This document shows, piece by piece, positions 16,416-26,508 of a DNA stretch of 64,000 nt. The position numbers and the translations under genes are program-made. Location: contig MGWO01000013.1 of assembly GCA_001801025.1 (NCBI GenBank), positions 140,476 to 204,475 on the forward strand. Reading direction: 5' to 3'. This DNA is from Gallionellales bacterium GWA2_54_124. GTDB lineage: Bacteria > Pseudomonadota > Gammaproteobacteria > Burkholderiales > Gallionellaceae. Below the pieces are notes generated by a model. That model was not told the origin of the DNA, did not search any database, and saw only the letters and a list, made by a program, of their open reading frames with translations. Every line of letters begins with the position of its first letter. Position 1 is the first letter of the stretch.

Positions 16416-16433
16416 AAACCCGAAACCGGATTT
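16416..16433 (-). terminator. Possible weak terminator after the PP2C gene
   Basis: On the minus strand AAATCCG pairs with CGGGTTT (one G-T pair) around a GTTT loop, and is followed by AAATTTTTT. It overlaps the last two bases of the stop codon. The stem is short, so read-through into rph is plausible. Confidence 0.4.
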
Positions 16434-17217
16434 AGTGAATGTCTAGAATATGGCTGATGATAACTTCAGTATCGTGTGCAGCCTCCGCGTTGCCCCAGCG
16501 TAATGCCAAGCCCGTGGCATTATCCGCTTTGCCGTTTTCGAGTCCTACAGCGCGAACAATCAGCTGATCGAGCACCCTTTCAACCGGATTTCCGGCAAAG
16601 GCGGCCAGCAGATCTTTATCAAACAGAGGGCCTGACAAACCATCGCTGCACAACAAAATCACATCGCCTGATTGCAGCTCGACGGGATTGCCAAGCTCAA
16701 TATTGAACATATCCTCTACGCCGCCCAGACAATTGGTGATCTGATTGCGTCTGGGGTGAGTGCGCGCTTCCTCTTCATCGATCACGCCGCAAGCTAGCCA
16801 CATCTGCACCATCGAGTGATCCAGCGTCTTGGCAAACACTGCACCATTGCGAATCAGATAAAGCCGGGAATCGCCGGCATAGCCCCAGTACAGTTTGCCA
16901 TTCTGGATCAGCGCCGCCACGCAAGTGGTACCGGGAAATGTATGATCCATTTTTTGCGGCAGACTCATAATCCGCTGGTGAGCCGCTTGCATCGTATCGG
17001 ATAAAAAAGCTTGCGGATCAACAGCATGGGAGTGACCGGCAAACGCACTCATAAACGTATCTATCGCGATGCTTGCTGCCACTTCGCCGTGAAAATGCCC
17101 GCCCATCCCATCGGCCAGCACCATCAATAAATCGTCATTACTGTAAGCGTAAGCGACGCGATCCTGATTATATTTTCGATCACCGATGTGACTGGCCTGA
17201 TGGATAGAGAATTTCAT
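16432..17217 (-). CDS. PP2C-type serine/threonine protein phosphatase
   Basis: Metal-dependent protein phosphatase of 261 residues. Metal-binding motifs are present: [14 protein letters not shown] near the start, [38 protein letters not shown] and [15 protein letters not shown]. The start is the ATG at 17217; a TTG three codons earlier is open but less likely. In related genomes a serine/threonine kinase gene often lies beside this phosphatase; none is present here. Its targets are unknown. Confidence 0.9.
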   Translation of the reverse strand: MKFSIHQASHIGDRKYNQDRVAYAYSNDDLLMVLADGMGGHFHGEVAASIAIDTFMSAFAGHSHAVDPQAFLSDTMQAAHQRIMSLPQKMDHTFPGTTCVAALIQNGKLYWGYAGDSRLYLIRNGAVFAKTLDHSMVQMWLACGVIDEEEARTHPRRNQITNCLGGVEDMFNIELGNPVELQSGDVILLCSDGLSGPLFDKDLLAAFAGNPVERVLDQLIVRAVGLENGKADNATGLALRWGNAEAAHDTEVIISHILDIH

Positions 17218-17295
17218 AGTCTGCAATCGTAATATAATGCGCGCTCAGCGCACAGCTTTTTATTTGCAACAGCGCATTTTGGATACTTAAACATC

Positions 17296-18159
17296 ATGAT
17301 TTTAAGCATGACCGGTTACGCGAATACCAGCGCCGACGCTACCAGCGGCACGGTATCTCTGGAGCTGCGGGCTGTTAACCACCGCTACCTCGATATTCAG
17401 TTGCGCATGCCGGAAGAATTTCGCGTATTTGAAGGGGCATTGCGCGAATTGATCAGTGCACAACTCCAGCGCGGCAAGGTCGAATGCCGGATTAACTATA
17501 CCGCACGCGAGGTTCAGGGCAATACGACCCTCAATCGCGAACTGCTGACGCAGCTGGCACAATGGAGCCGCGAAGTGCAAAGTGCCCTTCCCGGCGCACG
17601 GGATTTGAGCGTGGCCGAAGTTCTGAACTGGCGCGGCATCCTCGCCACACCGGCCGTTTCAAACGACGCGTTACGCGCCACATTAATCAGCCTGATGCAG
17701 GCCGCCCTGCTGGAATTTTCCGCTTCGCGCCAGCGTGAAGGCGAGAAACTCAAAGAATTTCTGCTGGCGCGCCTTGAGAAAATTGAAGCATTGCGAACTG
17801 AGGTAATCCCACACGTCCCCGCCGCAATTTCAGCTTACGAGGCACGCCTGACCAGCCGTCTGAGAGATGCAATGCAGGGCACGGATGATGAACGCATACG
17901 ACAGGAAATCTTGCTGTTCGCCAGCAAGATCGATGTCGATGAGGAGCTCTCGCGCCTGGACAGTCACCTGACCGAGATGCACCGCATCCTCAGGCAGGGC
18001 GGTGCAGTCGGCAAGCGGCTGGATTTCCTGATGCAGGAACTCAACCGTGAAGCCAATACACTTGGCTCTAAATCAGTCGATGCAGAGGTCTCGCGCAGCG
18101 CAATGGAAATGAAAATTCTCATCGAACAAATGCGCGAACAAATCCAGAACCTGGAATAA
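17296..18159 (+). CDS. yicC: YicC/YloC family endoribonuclease
   Basis: The 287-residue protein begins ILSMTGYANTSADATSG and includes LRAVNHRYLDIQLRMPEEF and the C-terminal LDFLMQELNREANTLGSKS, all hallmarks of the YicC family. Family members have been reported as RNA endonucleases that act in RNA decay. The gene is divergent from the PP2C gene over a 78-base spacer that holds a TATAAT at 17233-17238, without a clear -35. It precedes gmk by 33 bases. Confidence 0.92.
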   Translation: MILSMTGYANTSADATSGTVSLELRAVNHRYLDIQLRMPEEFRVFEGALRELISAQLQRGKVECRINYTAREVQGNTTLNRELLTQLAQWSREVQSALPGARDLSVAEVLNWRGILATPAVSNDALRATLISLMQAALLEFSASRQREGEKLKEFLLARLEKIEALRTEVIPHVPAAISAYEARLTSRLRDAMQGTDDERIRQEILLFASKIDVDEELSRLDSHLTEMHRILRQGGAVGKRLDFLMQELNREANTLGSKSVDAEVSRSAMEMKILIEQMREQIQNLE

Positions 18160-18192
18160 CCCGGAATTTGAAATTTACCGTTTGGAGTTTTT

Positions 18193-18810
18193 ATGTCAGG
18201 AAGTTTATTCGTTATCAGCGCGCCGTCTGGCGCCGGAAAAACCAGTCTGGTGCATGCCTTGCTCGCCACCAATCCGCAGATTGATTTGTCCGTCTCCTAC
18301 ACGACCCGTGCGCCACGCAAAGGCGAGGTGGATGGTGTCGCCTACCACTTTGTCAGCCGCGAAACATTTATCGAAATGTCAGGGCGCGGTGAATTTCTGG
18401 AAAGCGCCGAAGTCTATGGCAATTTTTACGGCACCTCGCAGAACTGGATCGCACAAGAAAACGCTAAAGACCACGATATTCTGCTGGAAATCGATTGGCA
18501 AGGTGCCAATCAGGTCAGATCCCAGTTCCCCGAATGCGTGAGTATTTTCATCCTGCCGCCTTCCATCGCAGCACTGGAACAGCGCCTGACCGGACGCGGC
18601 ACCGATCACAGCGACATCATAAAACAGCGCATGGCTGCTGCAAGTGATGATGTCGCACATGTTGCCGAATTCGATTATGTTATCATCAACGACAATCTGA
18701 ACGAGGCGCTCAAGGAATTCAACGCGATCGTTCTGGCCGCCAGACTGCGCGGCACCAAGCAGTTGGCTCGCCATCAAAATTTAATTAACCAGTTACAAAA
18801 TCCGGAGTAA
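18193..18810 (+). CDS. gmk: Guanylate kinase
   Basis: Converts GMP to GDP using ATP, supplying GTP and the precursor for (p)ppGpp. The 205-residue protein has the P-loop SAPSGAGKTSL at 9-19 and the GMP-binding segments SVSYTTRAPRKGEVDGVAYHF and GEFLESAEVYGNFYGTS. Length is normal. It is followed at once by rpoZ and then spoT, a common order in proteobacteria that links GTP supply, RNA polymerase omega and the alarmone enzyme. Confidence 0.96.
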   Translation: MSGSLFVISAPSGAGKTSLVHALLATNPQIDLSVSYTTRAPRKGEVDGVAYHFVSRETFIEMSGRGEFLESAEVYGNFYGTSQNWIAQENAKDHDILLEIDWQGANQVRSQFPECVSIFILPPSIAALEQRLTGRGTDHSDIIKQRMAAASDDVAHVAEFDYVIINDNLNEALKEFNAIVLAARLRGTKQLARHQNLINQLQNPE

Positions 18811-18813
18811 ATC

Positions 18814-19020
18814 ATGGCTCGTATTACCGTAGAAGAATGTTTGGCACATATCCCTAACCGTTTTGAAATGACGCTGGCCGCCGCTTTTCGCGCACGCCAG
18901 ATCGCCAACGGCGCATCGCATCTGGTCCCTGAAAGCCGCGACAAACCAACCGTGGTTGCCTTGCGCGAAATCAGCAAGGGCAAAGTCGGCGTAGAAATCC
19001 TCAACCGGGGTCACGCTTAA
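18814..19020 (+). CDS. rpoZ: RNA polymerase omega subunit
   Basis: Small subunit of 68 residues that helps assemble RNA polymerase by holding the beta' subunit and forms part of a ppGpp site in proteobacteria. It begins [10 protein letters not shown] and contains [19 protein letters not shown] and the Lys/Pro segment [16 protein letters not shown]. It starts 3 bases after gmk and lies 18 bases before spoT. Confidence 0.95.
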   Translation: MARITVEECLAHIPNRFEMTLAAAFRARQIANGASHLVPESRDKPTVVALREISKGKVGVEILNRGHA

Positions 19021-19038
19021 CTGTTGCTATAGCAAACA

Positions 19039-21147
19039 ATGGCCGACGCAGAATTTCTGATTGAGGAAGTATCGGGCTACCTGAAGTCGCAGGATGTAGA
19101 ACACATCCGTGCTGCGATCGAATTCAGCCGCATCGCCCATCAGGGTCAAACCCGCCAGTCGGGCGACCCGTATGTCACACATCCAATTGCAGTGGCACGC
19201 ATACTTACGCCACTGCATCTGGATGCACAATCCATTATTGCCGCACTGCTGCACGATGTGGTTGAAGATACCGAAATCACCACCGAACAGATCGCGGAGC
19301 AGTTTGGCAAACCCGTCGCGGAACTGGTCGGCGGCCTGAGCAAACTGGAAAAGATTCATTTTGAGACGCGCGAAGATGCGCAGGCCGAAAATTTCCGCAA
19401 AATGCTGCTCGCAATGGCACGCGATGTGCGTGTCATTCTGATTAAACTGGCCGACCGGCTGCACAACATGCGCACGCTCGGCTCGATGCGGCAGGAAAAG
19501 TGCGAACGCATCGCGCGCGAGACGATGGAAATTTACGCGCCGATTGCCAACCGGCTTGGGCTCAATGAGATCTATCTGGAACTACAGGATTTAAGCTTCA
19601 AACATCTGCACCCGAATCGCTATACGGTGCTGGCCAAAGCGCTCAAGGTCGCACGCGGCAATCGCCGTGAAGTGCTCGGAAAAATACTGGACGCCATCCG
19701 CGGACAGCTTGAAAAAAAACAGGTTCAGGCCGAAGTCACCGGACGCGAGAAAAACATCTACAGCATCTATAAGAAAATGCAGCTTAAATCACTGGCGTTT
19801 TCCGAGGTACTGGATATCTACGGTTTCCGCGTGCTGGTCGAAGACACCAATGCCTGCTATCTGGCACTGGGGGCGCTGCACGCGCTGTACAAACCGATCC
19901 CCGGAAAAATCAAAGACTATATCGCCATCCCGAAGTCCAACGGCTATCAGTCGCTGCACAGTACGCTGTTCGGCCCCTTTGGCACGCCGATAGAAGTCCA
20001 GATCCGTACCCGCGAGATGCACAAGATCGCCGATGCAGGCGTTGCTTCGCACTGGCTTTACAAGAACGGCCATGCAACCATTAGCGAGCTGCATAAAAAG
20101 ACTCACCAGTGGCTGCAGGAATTACTCGAAAGCCTAAACGACAGCCGCACCTCCGCCGAATTCATGGAGCACCTGAAGGTCGACCTGTTCCCCGATGCGG
20201 TTTATATTTTCACCCCCAAAGGCAAGATTCTGTCCTTGCCGCGCGGCGCTACGGCGGTGGATTTCGCCTACAGCGTGCACACCGACATCGGCAACCGCTG
20301 CATTGCAGTCAAGATCAACCACGAACTGGTCCCGTTGCGCAGCGAACTCAAAAATGGCGACCGGGTGGAAATCATCACAGCGGCACACGCAAAACCTAAT
20401 CCTGCCTGGCTGACCTATGTGACCACCAACAAGGCGCGCAGTCATATCCGCCATTTCCTCAAGACCATGCAGTCGGGAGAATCGGCTCAACTGGGAGAGC
20501 GCTTACTGGGTCAGGCATTGACGGCACTGGGATTTAAGCCGGCCGAAATCTCAGAAGCCTGCTGGAATAAACTGCTGCGGGACACCGGCGTTAAAAGCCG
20601 TCAGGAAATCCTGGCCGATATCGGTTTAGGCCGCCGCCTCAACATGGTGGTCGCACGACAACTGGCCTGTAATGGCGATGCCGTGCCCGGCGATATCGTC
20701 TCCAATCCAGTCATCACCATACTGGGCACGGAAGGCATGGCGGTGCAGTTCGCCACCTGCTGCCGCCCTATCCCAGGAGATCCTATCATAGGTGTAATCA
20801 AAAGCGGGCAGGGACTGGTCGTCCATACGCACGACTGCCCGCTGCTACGCAAAGGCCACAGCGGACAATGGCTGGACGTTGTGTGGGACAAGCACATCAC
20901 GCGCACCTTCGCCGTAAACCTGAAACTGCTGGTTGCCAATCAACGCGGCGTACTGGCAAAAGTAGCGGCCGCCATCGCCGACGCTGAATCAAACATTGAA
21001 AACGTCAGCTTCGCTAACGAGGGCGAGTACACCGCGCTGCACTTCACTCTGGAAGTCAACAACCGCCTGCATCTAGCCACGATCATGCGCAGCTTGCGTA
21101 TGATCCCCGAAGTCATCCGCATCTTCCGCGTACAAAGCACAGTCTAA
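19039..21147 (+). CDS. spoT: Bifunctional (p)ppGpp synthetase/hydrolase SpoT
   Basis: Makes and degrades the stringent-response alarmone (p)ppGpp. The 702-residue protein has an N-terminal HD hydrolase domain with the HD pair at 72-73 (LLHDVVEDTE) and KLADRLHNMRTL. The synthetase domain follows (YGFRVLVEDTNACY, IAIPKSNGYQSLHSTLFGP), then a TGS domain around 385-445 (VYIFTPKGKILSLPRGATAVD) and a C-terminal ACT domain from about 628. Because the HD motif is intact it should be bifunctional rather than a synthetase-only RelA. It is the last gene of the yicC-gmk-rpoZ-spoT set and meets pabB end to end. Confidence 0.96.
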   Translation: MADAEFLIEEVSGYLKSQDVEHIRAAIEFSRIAHQGQTRQSGDPYVTHPIAVARILTPLHLDAQSIIAALLHDVVEDTEITTEQIAEQFGKPVAELVGGLSKLEKIHFETREDAQAENFRKMLLAMARDVRVILIKLADRLHNMRTLGSMRQEKCERIARETMEIYAPIANRLGLNEIYLELQDLSFKHLHPNRYTVLAKALKVARGNRREVLGKILDAIRGQLEKKQVQAEVTGREKNIYSIYKKMQLKSLAFSEVLDIYGFRVLVEDTNACYLALGALHALYKPIPGKIKDYIAIPKSNGYQSLHSTLFGPFGTPIEVQIRTREMHKIADAGVASHWLYKNGHATISELHKKTHQWLQELLESLNDSRTSAEFMEHLKVDLFPDAVYIFTPKGKILSLPRGATAVDFAYSVHTDIGNRCIAVKINHELVPLRSELKNGDRVEIITAAHAKPNPAWLTYVTTNKARSHIRHFLKTMQSGESAQLGERLLGQALTALGFKPAEISEACWNKLLRDTGVKSRQEILADIGLGRRLNMVVARQLACNGDAVPGDIVSNPVITILGTEGMAVQFATCCRPIPGDPIIGVIKSGQGLVVHTHDCPLLRKGHSGQWLDVVWDKHITRTFAVNLKLLVANQRGVLAKVAAAIADAESNIENVSFANEGEYTALHFTLEVNNRLHLATIMRSLRMIPEVIRIFRVQSTV

Positions 21148-21171
21148 ATTTTCGCCCCCGGCGTTCAAGAA

Positions 21172-22485
21172 TCAGCGCGCCGTTATACCACCGTAAAATT
21201 CAAGCAGCGCCAGCAGCGCAGCAGCCTTATCCAGCGTCTCCTGATATTCGGCATCACATTGCGAGTCGGCTACCAAGCCGCCGCCCGCCCAGCAGCGTAT
21301 CTGCCCGCCGCTGTAGACCAGCGTGCGAATAACAATATTGGTGTCCATGTTGCCGTCAAATCCGGCATAGCCGATCGCACCGCAGTAAATACCGCGCGAT
21401 GAGGTTTCGAGTTGTTCAATAATCTGCATCGCACGCACTTTAGGCGCACCGGTGATAGACCCTCCGGGAAAACAGCCACCCAACAAATCGAGCGCATCAC
21501 GGCCTTGAGCCAGCTCACCCTGTACCGTACTGACGAGATGATGAACGTGTGCATAGCTCTCCACATCGAACAATTTCGGCACCCGAACTGAACCTGCCGT
21601 GCAATTTTTGCCAAGATCGTTGCGCAACAAATCGACGATCATCAAATTTTCGGCACGATCCTTGGGATGGCAGCTTAACTCACCGGCCAGCCGCGCATCG
21701 ATCAGCGGATCCGCATCGCGCGGACGCGTACCCTTGATCGGCCGGGTCTCAACAACACCGTTACACACGCTGACAAAACGCTCAGGGGAGGCGCACAGAA
21801 TCTGAACATCAGGGAAATTAAGATAAGCAGAATAGGGGGCAGGACTCAGGTCGCGCAGTTTGAGATAGGCGCACAGCGCATCCCCTGTTGCCGCGGCAGA
21901 AAAGCATTGCGCCAGATTGACCTGATAACAATCCCCCGCCTGCAAATAGCCCTGCACAGCATCGAACGCCGCCGCATAAGCGGCTTTGGTGAAGTTGCTG
22001 ACTATCTTACCCTGCACGCGGAAGAATTCGGACGGCTTGCTGTGCGAACGGGTCAGTCGCTGCAGCACATCGGCCAGAACTGCAGCGGTTTCGGCAAAAC
22101 GCTGATGCGACACCAGACGCGCTGTTTTTTTATGATGATCGAGCACCAGCGCCCAGTCATAAATACCGATGGACATCAAAGAAGTCATGCCAGATGCCCC
22201 TGCCGTACCCTCTGCAAGATCATAACTCCAGTAGCCCAGCGCACCACCGGCAAACGGCACATCGGTAAGCGGTGCGATGTGTTCGCCCAGCTCACCGCGT
22301 ATCAGTGAAAAAGGATCTTCGCATGCCTCCTGCAACACCAGCGTATGGTGAGGTTGCGCGGTCAGAATATCAAAACGCGCCATGCCTGCACTGTCAAGCC
22401 AGGCGGCCCACGGCAGATCAGCAATTGCCGCATAGTATGTCGCGGCGTCTGACAGGTAGGGTAGCTCTTTGCTGTAAGAATTCAC
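21172..22485 (-). CDS. pabB: Aminodeoxychorismate synthase component I
   Basis: Amination of chorismate on the route to p-aminobenzoate and folate, using ammonia from the glutaminase partner PabA. The 437-residue protein has an anthranilate synthase I-like N-terminal half and a chorismate-binding half with PIKGTRPRD, ELSCHPKDRAENLMIVDLLRNDLG split across the active site, and GGSITGAPKVRAMQI. The Lys in PIKGTRP is the marker that separates PabB from TrpE. There is no fused lyase domain. The start follows the patatin gene stop by 8 bases. Confidence 0.9.
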   Translation of the reverse strand: MNSYSKELPYLSDAATYYAAIADLPWAAWLDSAGMARFDILTAQPHHTLVLQEACEDPFSLIRGELGEHIAPLTDVPFAGGALGYWSYDLAEGTAGASGMTSLMSIGIYDWALVLDHHKKTARLVSHQRFAETAAVLADVLQRLTRSHSKPSEFFRVQGKIVSNFTKAAYAAAFDAVQGYLQAGDCYQVNLAQCFSAAATGDALCAYLKLRDLSPAPYSAYLNFPDVQILCASPERFVSVCNGVVETRPIKGTRPRDADPLIDARLAGELSCHPKDRAENLMIVDLLRNDLGKNCTAGSVRVPKLFDVESYAHVHHLVSTVQGELAQGRDALDLLGGCFPGGSITGAPKVRAMQIIEQLETSSRGIYCGAIGYAGFDGNMDTNIVIRTLVYSGGQIRCWAGGGLVADSQCDAEYQETLDKAAALLALLEFYGGITAR

Positions 22486-22493
22486 GGTAAAAA

Positions 22494-23438
22494 TTAAAAA
22501 CGAGGAACGTCAAGGGGCGCAGACGGATGTTGTTCGAGCGCCTTCTCAGCTGCAATTTTCTGCAACCACTCATGTATCATCGGCAAGGCAGCGGTTGCAG
22601 CCTCCTCCCCCGCCTTAATCAAATGTAACTTGCTGGCAGCATCGATCTCAGGGGTCATGCCGATTGCCGGACGTATTACGACTTGAGCCGATGCCAGTTC
22701 CTGCGACAAAATGGACTGGCGCATAATGCGCAGGCTTTGCTTCAAAATATCGATGATATCGAGCAGCGCGGGACTGTCTTTGGGCTGCTGAGAAATGTCC
22801 ACCGCAATGATGAAATCGGCGCCCATTTCACGCGCGATCGTGACAGGCACAGGCTTCTTCAAGTCCCCGTCTACATACTCTTCGCCCTGAATGATCACAG
22901 GATAAAATACCCCGGGGATGCTGCTGGAGGCACGCACCGCCATACCTGTATTGCCGCGGTTAAAGGCGACGGCGCGACCGCTGCTCAACTGGGTTGCAAT
23001 GGCGACAAACGGCTTGTCGAGTTGCTCGATGGAGCGATTTTTCAGCGCACGATTGATAAAATCCTGCAACTGCTCACCCCGCACGTAACCGCGCCTTGAG
23101 AAATCAAAATCCTTGAGCTTTTCACGGTCCATCTCAAGCGCCAGTTTTTCCAGCGCCACGCCGTCATATCCGCCTGCATATAACGCGCCGACCACACTGC
23201 CCGCGCTGGTTCCCAGCACCAGATCGACCTTGATATTATTAGCTTCGAGCACCTTGATGACGCCGATATGTGCAAAACCGCGATCACCTCCGCTGCCCAG
23301 TGCAAGTGCGACCACAGGCCGGTCAGATTGCAGCTGCGCGGAATAAACCGCCTGCGGCAAGACGACATCCTTGTATTGCAGCGGCGGCGTGCTGCAAGCA
23401 CTTAGCAACAAGAGCAGCAGTATAAAAGTAATTTTCAT
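22494..23438 (-). CDS. Patatin-like phospholipase lipoprotein (RssA-like)
   Basis: Predicted lipid acyl hydrolase of 314 residues anchored as a lipoprotein: the lipobox LLSAC puts the acylated Cys at residue 15. The patatin features are the oxyanion loop GSGGDRGFAH, the nucleophile elbow GTSAGS (Ser78) and the Asp of YVDGDLKKP. The serine-aspartate dyad is complete. Substrate and physiological role are unknown. It is followed by pabB after 8 bases; upstream lies a 500-base gap. Confidence 0.88.
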   Translation of the reverse strand: MKITFILLLLLLSACSTPPLQYKDVVLPQAVYSAQLQSDRPVVALALGSGGDRGFAHIGVIKVLEANNIKVDLVLGTSAGSVVGALYAGGYDGVALEKLALEMDREKLKDFDFSRRGYVRGEQLQDFINRALKNRSIEQLDKPFVAIATQLSSGRAVAFNRGNTGMAVRASSSIPGVFYPVIIQGEEYVDGDLKKPVPVTIAREMGADFIIAVDISQQPKDSPALLDIIDILKQSLRIMRQSILSQELASAQVVIRPAIGMTPEIDAASKLHLIKAGEEAATAALPMIHEWLQKIAAEKALEQHPSAPLDVPRF

Positions 23439-23938
23439 GTACGAACCATTTGCAGCGTTTGAGCGATAGCGGCGATAAAATTCGCAAACGCACGGTCAAG
23501 AACATCCAAATTCGCGCTGCGATCTACCTCAACATGCGCCCTGTTTAAAATAAGCAGCAAAACAATTTTTCCAAACGTATTCAAAATGTTAAATTTTCCG
23601 TTTACTGCGTGAACGTGGCAAACAGGCGACTGTACCGTCTCATTCTACTTCGCTTCAGTAACTTTAAGCACCTGCAACAAAAATACGTCTATGCCACATG
23701 CACGATGTATCCATATCTGGCTGACCGCAATTATATGCGAGTAAGCCTGCAACGCTGCGCAATCATCCGGCCGATCTCACCTGATGGGTATACCTGCAAG
23801 GGCGTGGGGCACTTCTATTCTCTACGAGCTGTGTTCATTTGATCGCTGATGAAACTGGTTTTTCACCTGCAAAATATGTCATCATCTGCAATCGAAAGTT
23901 GTATTGCAAAACACAAACTTACTCAAACAAAATAACCC
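23439..23938. other. Intergenic stretch without a recognised gene
   Basis: About 500 bases between the divergent patatin and hybrid kinase genes. An open frame of 77 codons on the plus strand (23609-23842) has no recognisable motif and no good ribosome site. I see no tRNA, strong hairpin or repeat. It must hold both promoters; I cannot place them with confidence. Confidence 0.5.
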
Positions 23939-26443
23939 ATGAAAATCGCCCCACCGCCAAAAGATGAGCAAGCGCGCATGGCCGCGCTGCTCGATTACGA
24001 AGTGCTGGATACAGAGCCCGACAGCGCACTCGATTCGATGGTGCAACTGGCATCCTATATCTGCCAGACGCCGATTGCAGCAATCAGCCTGATCGACGAG
24101 CATCGCCAGTGGTTCAAGGCCAGCACAGGGCTCGATGCGAAAGAAACCTCGCGCGATGTGGCATTCTGCGCCCACACCATTCTTGAGGACGAAACCATGA
24201 TCGTCGAGAATGCGCTGTTGGACGAGCGATTCTTTGATAATCCGCTGGTCGTTTCTACCCCAGAAATTCGTTTTTACGCCGGCGTTCCGCTCGCCGCACC
24301 CGAAGGCCAGCACATCGGCACACTCTGTGTCATCGATCGCGTGCCCCGAGTATTAAGCCCGGAGCAAATCAATTCCATCAAAATTCTGGCCAATAACATC
24401 ATGGCCCACCTGAATCTGAACCTGTCGCACCGAATGTCACGTCAGCATGTCGACAGCCTAAACCTGAAAAATGCGCAACTGCAAACCAGTCAGAACTTGC
24501 TAACGAAATTGTCGCATCAACTACCGGGTATGCTTTTTCAGTTCCGCCTGTTCCCGAATGGGAACGTCAGCATGCCTTATGTCAGCGATGGAATTTTCGA
24601 GATATTTGAATTACCCGCCGTTCAAATCAAGGAAGACGCTTCGCTGCTTTTTACACGCGTTCACCCTGACGATTACGAAATTCTGATGGCGTCCTTCCAT
24701 GAGTCAGCACGCACGCAGCACCCATGGCGGCTTGAATACCGTGTCGTGCTGCCTGCAAGAGGGGTGCGCTGGCTTGAGGGGCAGTCCAGACCGGAAAAAT
24801 TGTCCGACGGCAGCGTGATCTGGCACGGCTATATCTCCGATGTAACCGAGCGCCATCGTGCAGAGGATGCACTGCACGAAGTCAGCGAGCGGCTCGCCCT
24901 TGCCACACAGGCGGGCGGAGTCGGTGTATGGGACTGGGATGTCGTGAATAACACGCTGACGTGGGACGATCAGATGTTTACGCTGTATGGACTGCAACGC
25001 GACCAGTTTTCGGGGGCTGCTGAGGCATGGAGCTCGGCAATATTGCCCGAGGATACAGCCCAAGCCCAGGCCTGCGTGCAAAATGCGCTGGCCAACAACG
25101 AAAACTACGATACCGAATTCCGCGTGCGCTGGCCTGACGGAACCATCCGCAATATACGCGCGCTGGCCAGTGTCAAATTTGACGCGGCAGGAAAACCGCT
25201 GCGCATGACAGGCACTAACTGGGACATCACCGAACTCAAACAATCGCAGCAGGCGTTGCAACGTGCCAAAGAAGTTGCAGAAAGCATGGCTCAATCCAAA
25301 TCCGAATTTCTAGCCAATATGTCGCATGAAATCAGAACACCGATGAACGCCGTCATAGGACTATCTGAACTGGCACTCGACAGCGCAGATCCCGCTGAAA
25401 AACAAAGTCACCTGCAGCAAATCAATGAATCCTCCCGGTCATTAATGGGCATACTCAACGACATACTGGATCTGTCAAAAATAGAAGCGAACCAGCTGTC
25501 AATTGAAAAAATACAATTTAATATCTATGAGCTGATCGACAGCATCCAGCGGATATTCACCCTGTCCACAGTGGAAAACGACATTGAGTTCAACGTCGTA
25601 CGCGACACTGACATCCATCAACTCTTGCTGGGCGACCCGCTCAGACTGAGACAAATACTGACCAACTTGCTGGGTAATGCGTTTAAATTCACCCAAAAAG
25701 GCCTCGTTACACTGAAGGTATCGCAAATAGAAAATGCGGCCGATTCAACCACGCTGCGCTTTAGTGTGAAGGACAACGGCATCGGCATGTCACCCGTGCA
25801 AATCAGCGCGCTGTTTCAGCCATTTTCTCAGGCCGATAGCTCCATCAGTCGACGTTTTGGCGGCACAGGTCTGGGTTTAACCATCAGTCGCAATCTGGCG
25901 CAACTGATGGGAGGTGACATCAAGGTTGAGAGTCAGACAGGAGCAGGCAGCACCTTCAGCGTTGAGCTCACCTTCAACAAAGTTCAGGTCAACGAGCATC
26001 AGCGTCGACAGTCTGACAAAGCACCGCCAGAATTGCGCGAAATAGCACACGCACTGCGCGGCAAACACGTTTTGCTGACGGAGGACAACCGGATCAATCA
26101 GCTGGTCGCCTCTAAAATGCTCGAGAAAATTGGCTTGCTCGTCGATATCGCCAGTAATGGGGAGGAGGCAATACAACGATTGCAGGAAAAGACTTACGAC
26201 ATTGTACTGATGGACATCCAGATGCCGGTGATGGACGGACTGGAAGCTACGCGCCTGATTCGTCAGGATGCGAGATTCATCCGCCTGCCCATCGTCGCGA
26301 TGAGTGCGGGCGTGACACTGGATGAAAAATCCGCCTGCGATAAAGCCGGAATGACCGGATTCGTGGCCAAACCGATTAATTCGACCGAGTTGATCAACAA
26401 ACTGGTCGAACTGTGCTTTCCCTATATTTCAGACGGCATCTAA
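23939..26443 (+). CDS. Hybrid sensor histidine kinase (GAF-PAS-PAS-HisKA-HATPase-REC)
   Basis: Signal-transducing kinase of 834 residues without membrane segments, so probably cytosolic. Order: GAF domain (about 20-165), two PAS folds (about 190-310 and 320-435, the first ending WHGYISDVTERHRAED, the second WDITELKQSQ), HisKA with FLANMSHEIRTPMNAVIG and phospho-acceptor His463, HATPase with LLGNAFKFTQKG and FGGTGLGL, and a receiver domain with IVLMDIQMPVMDGLEA and Asp759. There is no output domain and no neighbouring regulator, so its phosphorelay partner must be elsewhere. The signal is unknown. Confidence 0.92.
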   Translation: MKIAPPPKDEQARMAALLDYEVLDTEPDSALDSMVQLASYICQTPIAAISLIDEHRQWFKASTGLDAKETSRDVAFCAHTILEDETMIVENALLDERFFDNPLVVSTPEIRFYAGVPLAAPEGQHIGTLCVIDRVPRVLSPEQINSIKILANNIMAHLNLNLSHRMSRQHVDSLNLKNAQLQTSQNLLTKLSHQLPGMLFQFRLFPNGNVSMPYVSDGIFEIFELPAVQIKEDASLLFTRVHPDDYEILMASFHESARTQHPWRLEYRVVLPARGVRWLEGQSRPEKLSDGSVIWHGYISDVTERHRAEDALHEVSERLALATQAGGVGVWDWDVVNNTLTWDDQMFTLYGLQRDQFSGAAEAWSSAILPEDTAQAQACVQNALANNENYDTEFRVRWPDGTIRNIRALASVKFDAAGKPLRMTGTNWDITELKQSQQALQRAKEVAESMAQSKSEFLANMSHEIRTPMNAVIGLSELALDSADPAEKQSHLQQINESSRSLMGILNDILDLSKIEANQLSIEKIQFNIYELIDSIQRIFTLSTVENDIEFNVVRDTDIHQLLLGDPLRLRQILTNLLGNAFKFTQKGLVTLKVSQIENAADSTTLRFSVKDNGIGMSPVQISALFQPFSQADSSISRRFGGTGLGLTISRNLAQLMGGDIKVESQTGAGSTFSVELTFNKVQVNEHQRRQSDKAPPELREIAHALRGKHVLLTEDNRINQLVASKMLEKIGLLVDIASNGEEAIQRLQEKTYDIVLMDIQMPVMDGLEATRLIRQDARFIRLPIVAMSAGVTLDEKSACDKAGMTGFVAKPINSTELINKLVELCFPYISDGI

Positions 26444-26469
26444 ACGCGCCACACCCAGGAGGGAAAATA

Positions 26470-26501
26470 CTCAAACGCACTTTTTGACAGGTGCGTTTGA
26501 G
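26470..26501 (-). terminator. Hairpin terminator between the hybrid kinase and nrdB
   Basis: CTCAAACGCAC at 26470-26480 pairs perfectly with GTGCGTTTGAG at 26491-26501, loop of 10. On the minus strand the stem is followed by TATTTTCCC, so it suits the end of nrdAB; on the plus strand there is no T-run. Confidence 0.6.
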
Positions 26502-26508
26502 CAGCAGA

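Noticed and set aside
23609..23842. 77-codon open frame
   Set aside because: No motif, no clear ribosome site and atypical composition; not supported as a gene.
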